Positions 60,677-64,000 of a stretch of DNA of 64,000 nucleotides are shown here, piece by piece. The stretch covers positions 18,840,173 through 18,904,172 of the forward strand of contig OZ017798.1 in NCBI GenBank assembly GCA_963969395.1, given 5' to 3'. Each line of letters opens with the position of its first letter. Within the stretch, counting starts at the first letter, position 1. The DNA comes from Pseudoscleropodium purum (Eukaryota; Streptophyta; Bryopsida; Hypnales; Brachytheciaceae). The translations under genes were made by a program, and so were the position numbers. The notes under the pieces are model-generated. The model had not been told where the DNA came from and made no database searches. It saw only the letters and a program-made list of their open reading frames with translations.

Positions 60677-61888
60677 ATTTGAAATTTAATATCTTTTCTA
60701 TTGTGAATCAAAATGACAAAAAAAAATATCCATACACTCCTTGTAGAGAGCTTTCTAAGGTTGTTCCATGAAACACCGACTGTTTTTGGTCGCATTTTCC
60801 AAAATTGCAATTTTTCCTCTGTTATAACTTTGAATTATGAATCTAATGTCCAAAACAAAATATTTGTTTCTAAATTTCTTGATTCTAATCGTATCCTTTA
60901 TTTTTCAGAAATTAAAAGAAATGATTTTATATTTAAATGTCAATTCTGTTAATATATCACACTAGTGGGTTTTGGGGTTTTGATTACTATTGAGTGGTTT
61001 AAATCAATGATTTTTAGTTGAAACTTTTATAGTATACTCCTATAGTGGATGATCACATTCCTGCCAAAGGGGATCTAAAAAAACATTATTTTATATCCTC
61101 CCTTGTGTGCGTCTTTCTAAACATTAGAAATGGTTTTGACCTCATTTTTTTGGTCAAGTCTCATCACTACAAAATCCTCTAAAATTTCTAATTTTTTGTT
61201 TTTTAATTTGACTATAGTTGATTTTTATAAATTTAAATCTCAACATACCCCCTCTCTACCTATAATTCTACGTTTAAGATTATGTCCCAAAAAATACATA
61301 CTTTGACATTCTAATTTGTAAATAGAAGAAAAACAATTTTCAAAGAAACTAAAAATTTTCCATTAGAAAAGACTTCAAGGTCATGAGATTTGACCAAAAA
61401 AATGAAATCAAAACCATTTGTAATGTGTAGAAGTGCCTATGCAAGGCAATCTATTTGCACAAACATGGAGGATATAAAATAATGTTTTATTAGATTCCTT
61501 TTGGTAGAAACATGTCTGCCTACTATAGAAATATGCCACAAAAATTTCAACTAAAAATCATTAATTTGAACTGTTCAATAGTATTTAAAATCCATAAATC
61601 TGAAAGTAAAACATATTAACAAAATTGACATTTAAATATAAAATGATTTTTTAAAATCTCTGAAAAATAAGGGATGCAATTGCAATTAAGATATATAGAA
61701 ACAAATATTTTATTTTGGAAATTGAGTTTATAATTCAAAAGTTTTAGTGGAGGATAACCATAATTTTGGAAAACACTACCAAAAATGGTCATTCCATATA
61801 TTTACTTTCACAATTTCAATTGAACTTAAGTACTTAGAGGAATTTTTACCTTTTGAGCAAATGGAAAATAAATCTTAAATTCTAATTC
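60677..61888. repeat. Long foldback, arms about 530-555 bp
   Basis: The left arm, about 60677-61205, is matched in reverse complement by about 61334-61888, around a 130-bp spacer. Matched blocks include ATGATTTTTAGTTGAAA, AACATTATTTTATATCCTCC, AAATGGTTTTGA, TTATATTTAAATGTCAATT and AAAATATTTGTTTCTA. Divergence is moderate with small indels. A transcript would fold into a long imperfect hairpin of the kind from which small RNAs arise. A foldback transposon or head-to-head insertion is equally possible. Confidence 0.85.
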
Positions 61889-62779
61889 TTGAGTTCTAAT
61901 TATGGTTTTTTTTTTTAGATTTTTCAATTTACTTAATTATTTAAGTTGTTTTTGAAGGGTCAATTTTCTTTTTCTACAAAAGCTAATTTTTGAGGTCAAA
62001 CATATCTTAGAGTCTTTGAATTATAGAACATTTACAAAAAAAAAGTCTAAAGATTTATATTGAACATATAAAAGGGAACTCAATAATTTACAAACAATTT
62101 TGATGAATGAAAATACGAAGATTTTATGTACTTGTAAAATGTTTGCATTCATCCATTGTTCAAAATTTGAATGTTTGATCTTCAATTATATAATATGGAT
62201 AATTTTATAATAAATTCATAATTTAAAACTTTGAGTACTTATCAAAATTACTTAATTACATATTCTATAAGAATATTTTTGAATTTGAAATGAGTTGGAT
62301 TAAAACCTAAAATTACAAGAAGTTATGAGAACGTATAATTTTTCATTTCATTTGATATTACTTTTTTATACTTGAATATATTGTTTCCTATTATTTATTT
62401 TGCTATAAAACTACTACAACTTTTGTCAAACTCTACCAAATGCATCTTTTGTCAAACTTTATCACATGTAGCTTTTTATTGAACTTTCTTAGATGCATCT
62501 TTTGTCAAACTTTCACAAATGTAGATTTGTAAGATTTATTTGCATTCAAATTCTAACAATTCAAAGCCTTTATTAAACCTCTCTTTAGGTTTCTTTTGGC
62601 CAATGGCAATGACGTCACTAGGTTGTATTTTATCTTTCTCTTACAATTTAAACTTGTTTTAATTTAGACCAAAGAAAAAAATTAACAACTAAAATAAAAT
62701 CCTATATACTAGCAAGTCTAAAGTGTAAGGAAAAGTCTCAGTTCTACCTTACTTTGGTCACAAATTTGACAAGCCATGC
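61889..62779. other. AT-rich spacer
   Basis: Contains a few loose copies of TTTTGTCAAACTTT...ACATGTAG (62410-62530), about 40-50 bp apart. No gene recognised. Confidence 0.4.
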
Positions 62780-62995
62780 AAGGTTGACAGGACGTCCGGA
62801 CGTGGACGTTGTATCTGCAGCGTCTGCTGACATTTGTGGTCTCGGCGGACGCAGCATCCGCCGAGACCGCCTTGTCCACCTGCCCCCCCGTCCACCTGTC
62901 CGCTCGTCTGCCCTGTCTGCCCCGTCTGCTTTGACGGCTCTATTTCCCCCTACCGCCCTACCCAAACTGCCTCGCGGTCACTCCCTTAATCTTTA
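62780..62995. repeat. GC-rich island with perfect hairpin
   Basis: Sharply bounded GC-rich DNA in AT-rich surroundings, full of GTCCACC/GTCTGCC/GTCCGC words. It contains a perfect 12-bp inverted repeat (62838-62868). Open frames on both strands are low-complexity and not judged genuine. Confidence 0.6.
62838..62868. repeat. Perfect 12-bp hairpin
   Basis: GGTCTCGGCGGA and TCCGCCGAGACC surround a 7-nt loop. It is GC-rich and would be a very stable stem. Confidence 0.9.
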
Positions 62996-63162
62996 AACAA
63001 TTAAATATTAAATGAAGTGCAATGGTTCGCAATTTGTTATTAAAACAATGTCTCTTATAAGTTGAATGATTATAAAGTTTGACCATGAGTCCATGATAGT
63101 CTTGAAACTATGAAAAAATTCCAATTCATTTTCAGAAGGCAAACTAAAAAAGTTTGTGACTT

Positions 63163-63165
<3 letters not shown>

Positions 63166-63218
<53 letters not shown>
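63166..63218. repeat. (AT)n microsatellite
   Basis: About 26 uninterrupted AT dinucleotides. Confidence 0.97.
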
Positions 63219-63222
<4 letters not shown>

Positions 63223-63413
63223 AAAAAATCGAGATCAACACAAATACAAACATAATCAATATGGGCAAAATGTATTGAATTTAATATAGAATATCATACA
63301 TTGTGCACATTTGATAAATTGTACATATAATTTTTTTCATTCCAACTCTATATTTCTAAACTAATTTTTAATGCCTATATAACCTATTCAACTACTACTT
63401 CTGTACTACCAAT

Positions 63414-64000
63414 CTAATATAAATGGCGGAAATGTTCATCTGACATCGGCCAACGATATGTATTAGAAAATCGCGTAATCACATGGGCCAAACTAGTATT
63501 TTCCTCGTCACTCTTCGAAGAAATGCGCTTCAAGTAAGCATAAAACACTTTTACAAATTCATGAAAGGGAAATTGTGTTGCACTAGGTGTTTTAAGTAGC
63601 AAGTTGAAATACGCCTTTGACATGTTGTTTCTATTCATTCGCCGAGCAATTTTTCGAATGGTATACTCTTCCGACTTACGTGAATACATTGGAATGACTT
63701 CCACATCTGCACCTGCTTTATACAAATATGCAATACGTGGATCCACCCACCATCTCCTTTGCAAAGTCTGTTTCATCTCATCTGCTAATGTGAATGTATA
63801 CAAAGACTTCATTGGCTGAGAAGCTAAGGTGGTCATGCCCCAATCGCAAACTCCAATGTATACACGTGACTCATCCTTTGGAAAATGTAACAAGATGTTG
63901 TCCGGAGAAAGATCATTGTGCAAATGTCCAGCAAGATGCACTGCATACATTATATGCATAAAGGCCCATGTAAGCTCTGTGCACTTCTTCCGATATCGCC
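63414..64000 (-). CDS. Protein kinase-like protein, C-terminal part
   Basis: The minus-strand frame enters from beyond the right edge and ends at 63414, giving 195 visible residues. The catalytic loop reads H-N-D-L-S-P-D-N-I-L, keeping the catalytic Asp and the metal-binding Asn, with Asn where most kinases have Arg (non-RD). The magnesium motif is CDWG in place of DFG. After it come RRWWVDPRIAYLYKAGADVEVIPMYSRKSEEYTIRKIARRMN and a C-terminal helical stretch. No canonical APE motif is visible. The ATP-binding lobe lies outside the window. Substrate and partners are unknown. Its isolated position in repeat-rich DNA suggests a multi-copy or element-borne gene, which is inference. Confidence 0.7.
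   Translation of the reverse strand, partial: RYRKKCTELTWAFMHIMYAVHLAGHLHNDLSPDNILLHFPKDESRVYIGVCDWGMTTLASQPMKSLYTFTLADEMKQTLQRRWWVDPRIAYLYKAGADVEVIPMYSRKSEEYTIRKIARRMNRNNMSKAYFNLLLKTPSATQFPFHEFVKVFYAYLKRISSKSDEENTSLAHVITRFSNTYRWPMSDEHFRHLY

Noticed and set aside
62744..62996. Overlapping frames on both strands in the GC-rich island
   Set aside because: Low-complexity Arg/Pro-rich translations of a repeat island; no domain.

Overview
The window looks like nuclear DNA of a land plant, most probably a bryophyte such as a moss. The reasons are a short block of the plant telomere heptamer CCCTAAA, an intron-rich gene for the polyadenylation factor CstF-77 with a telo-box upstream of it, and gene-sized islands of normal base composition separated by very AT-rich, repeat-filled stretches. 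Species cannot be fixed from the sequence alone. No rRNA, tRNA or CRISPR locus was recognised.

Layout. (1) 1-13 kb: two divergently transcribed, mobile-element-like genes. On the left edge, minus strand, is a ParB/DGQHR-like gene with one in-frame TGA, running off the window. On the plus strand at 10152-12980 is an intact 942-residue DUF7869-type protein. Upstream of each start lies an array of CpG-rich palindromes with core CAGCGCG-ACT-CGCGCTG: six sites at 1389-2210 and seven at 8891-10039. The arrays are absent from the rest of the window. Interstitial telomere repeats, minisatellites and an AT-rich desert lie between them. (2) 13.7-16.3 kb: an intronless GNAT acetyltransferase. (3) 16.3-22.8 kb: AT-rich repeats, including a 37-bp tandem array and a 127-bp CACTA-type MITE. 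(4) 22.8-32.4 kb: the CstF-77 gene, 24 coding exons, 939 residues, with one GC-AG intron. (5) 32.4-36.1 kb: duplicated AT-rich repeats and a mid-GC repeated tract. (6) 36.1-41.4 kb: an intronless nitroreductase and a two-exon DPF-motif/TPR protein resembling the non-J part of auxilin/Swa2 proteins, both on the minus strand. (7) 41.4-63.4 kb: repeat territory. It holds a non-autonomous CACTA transposon with 3-bp target duplication (45005-47235), a decayed second copy of the DUF7869 gene (about 48.5-49.6 kb), several tandem duplications, a 111-bp satellite, and a 1.2-kb imperfect foldback (60.7-61.9 kb). (8) Right edge: the C-terminal part of an atypical protein kinase-like gene, minus strand, running off the window.

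Housekeeping content is the CstF-77, GNAT, nitroreductase and DPF/TPR genes, which have no evident operonic or functional link to each other. The most unusual structure is the pair of palindrome arrays. Both sit in the same place relative to two otherwise unrelated mobile-type genes (nearest site about 85-110 bp from the ATG), with frequent spacings of about 96-112 bp or roughly twice that. Several sites have compensating changes in both arms, so the dyad symmetry itself seems to be maintained.
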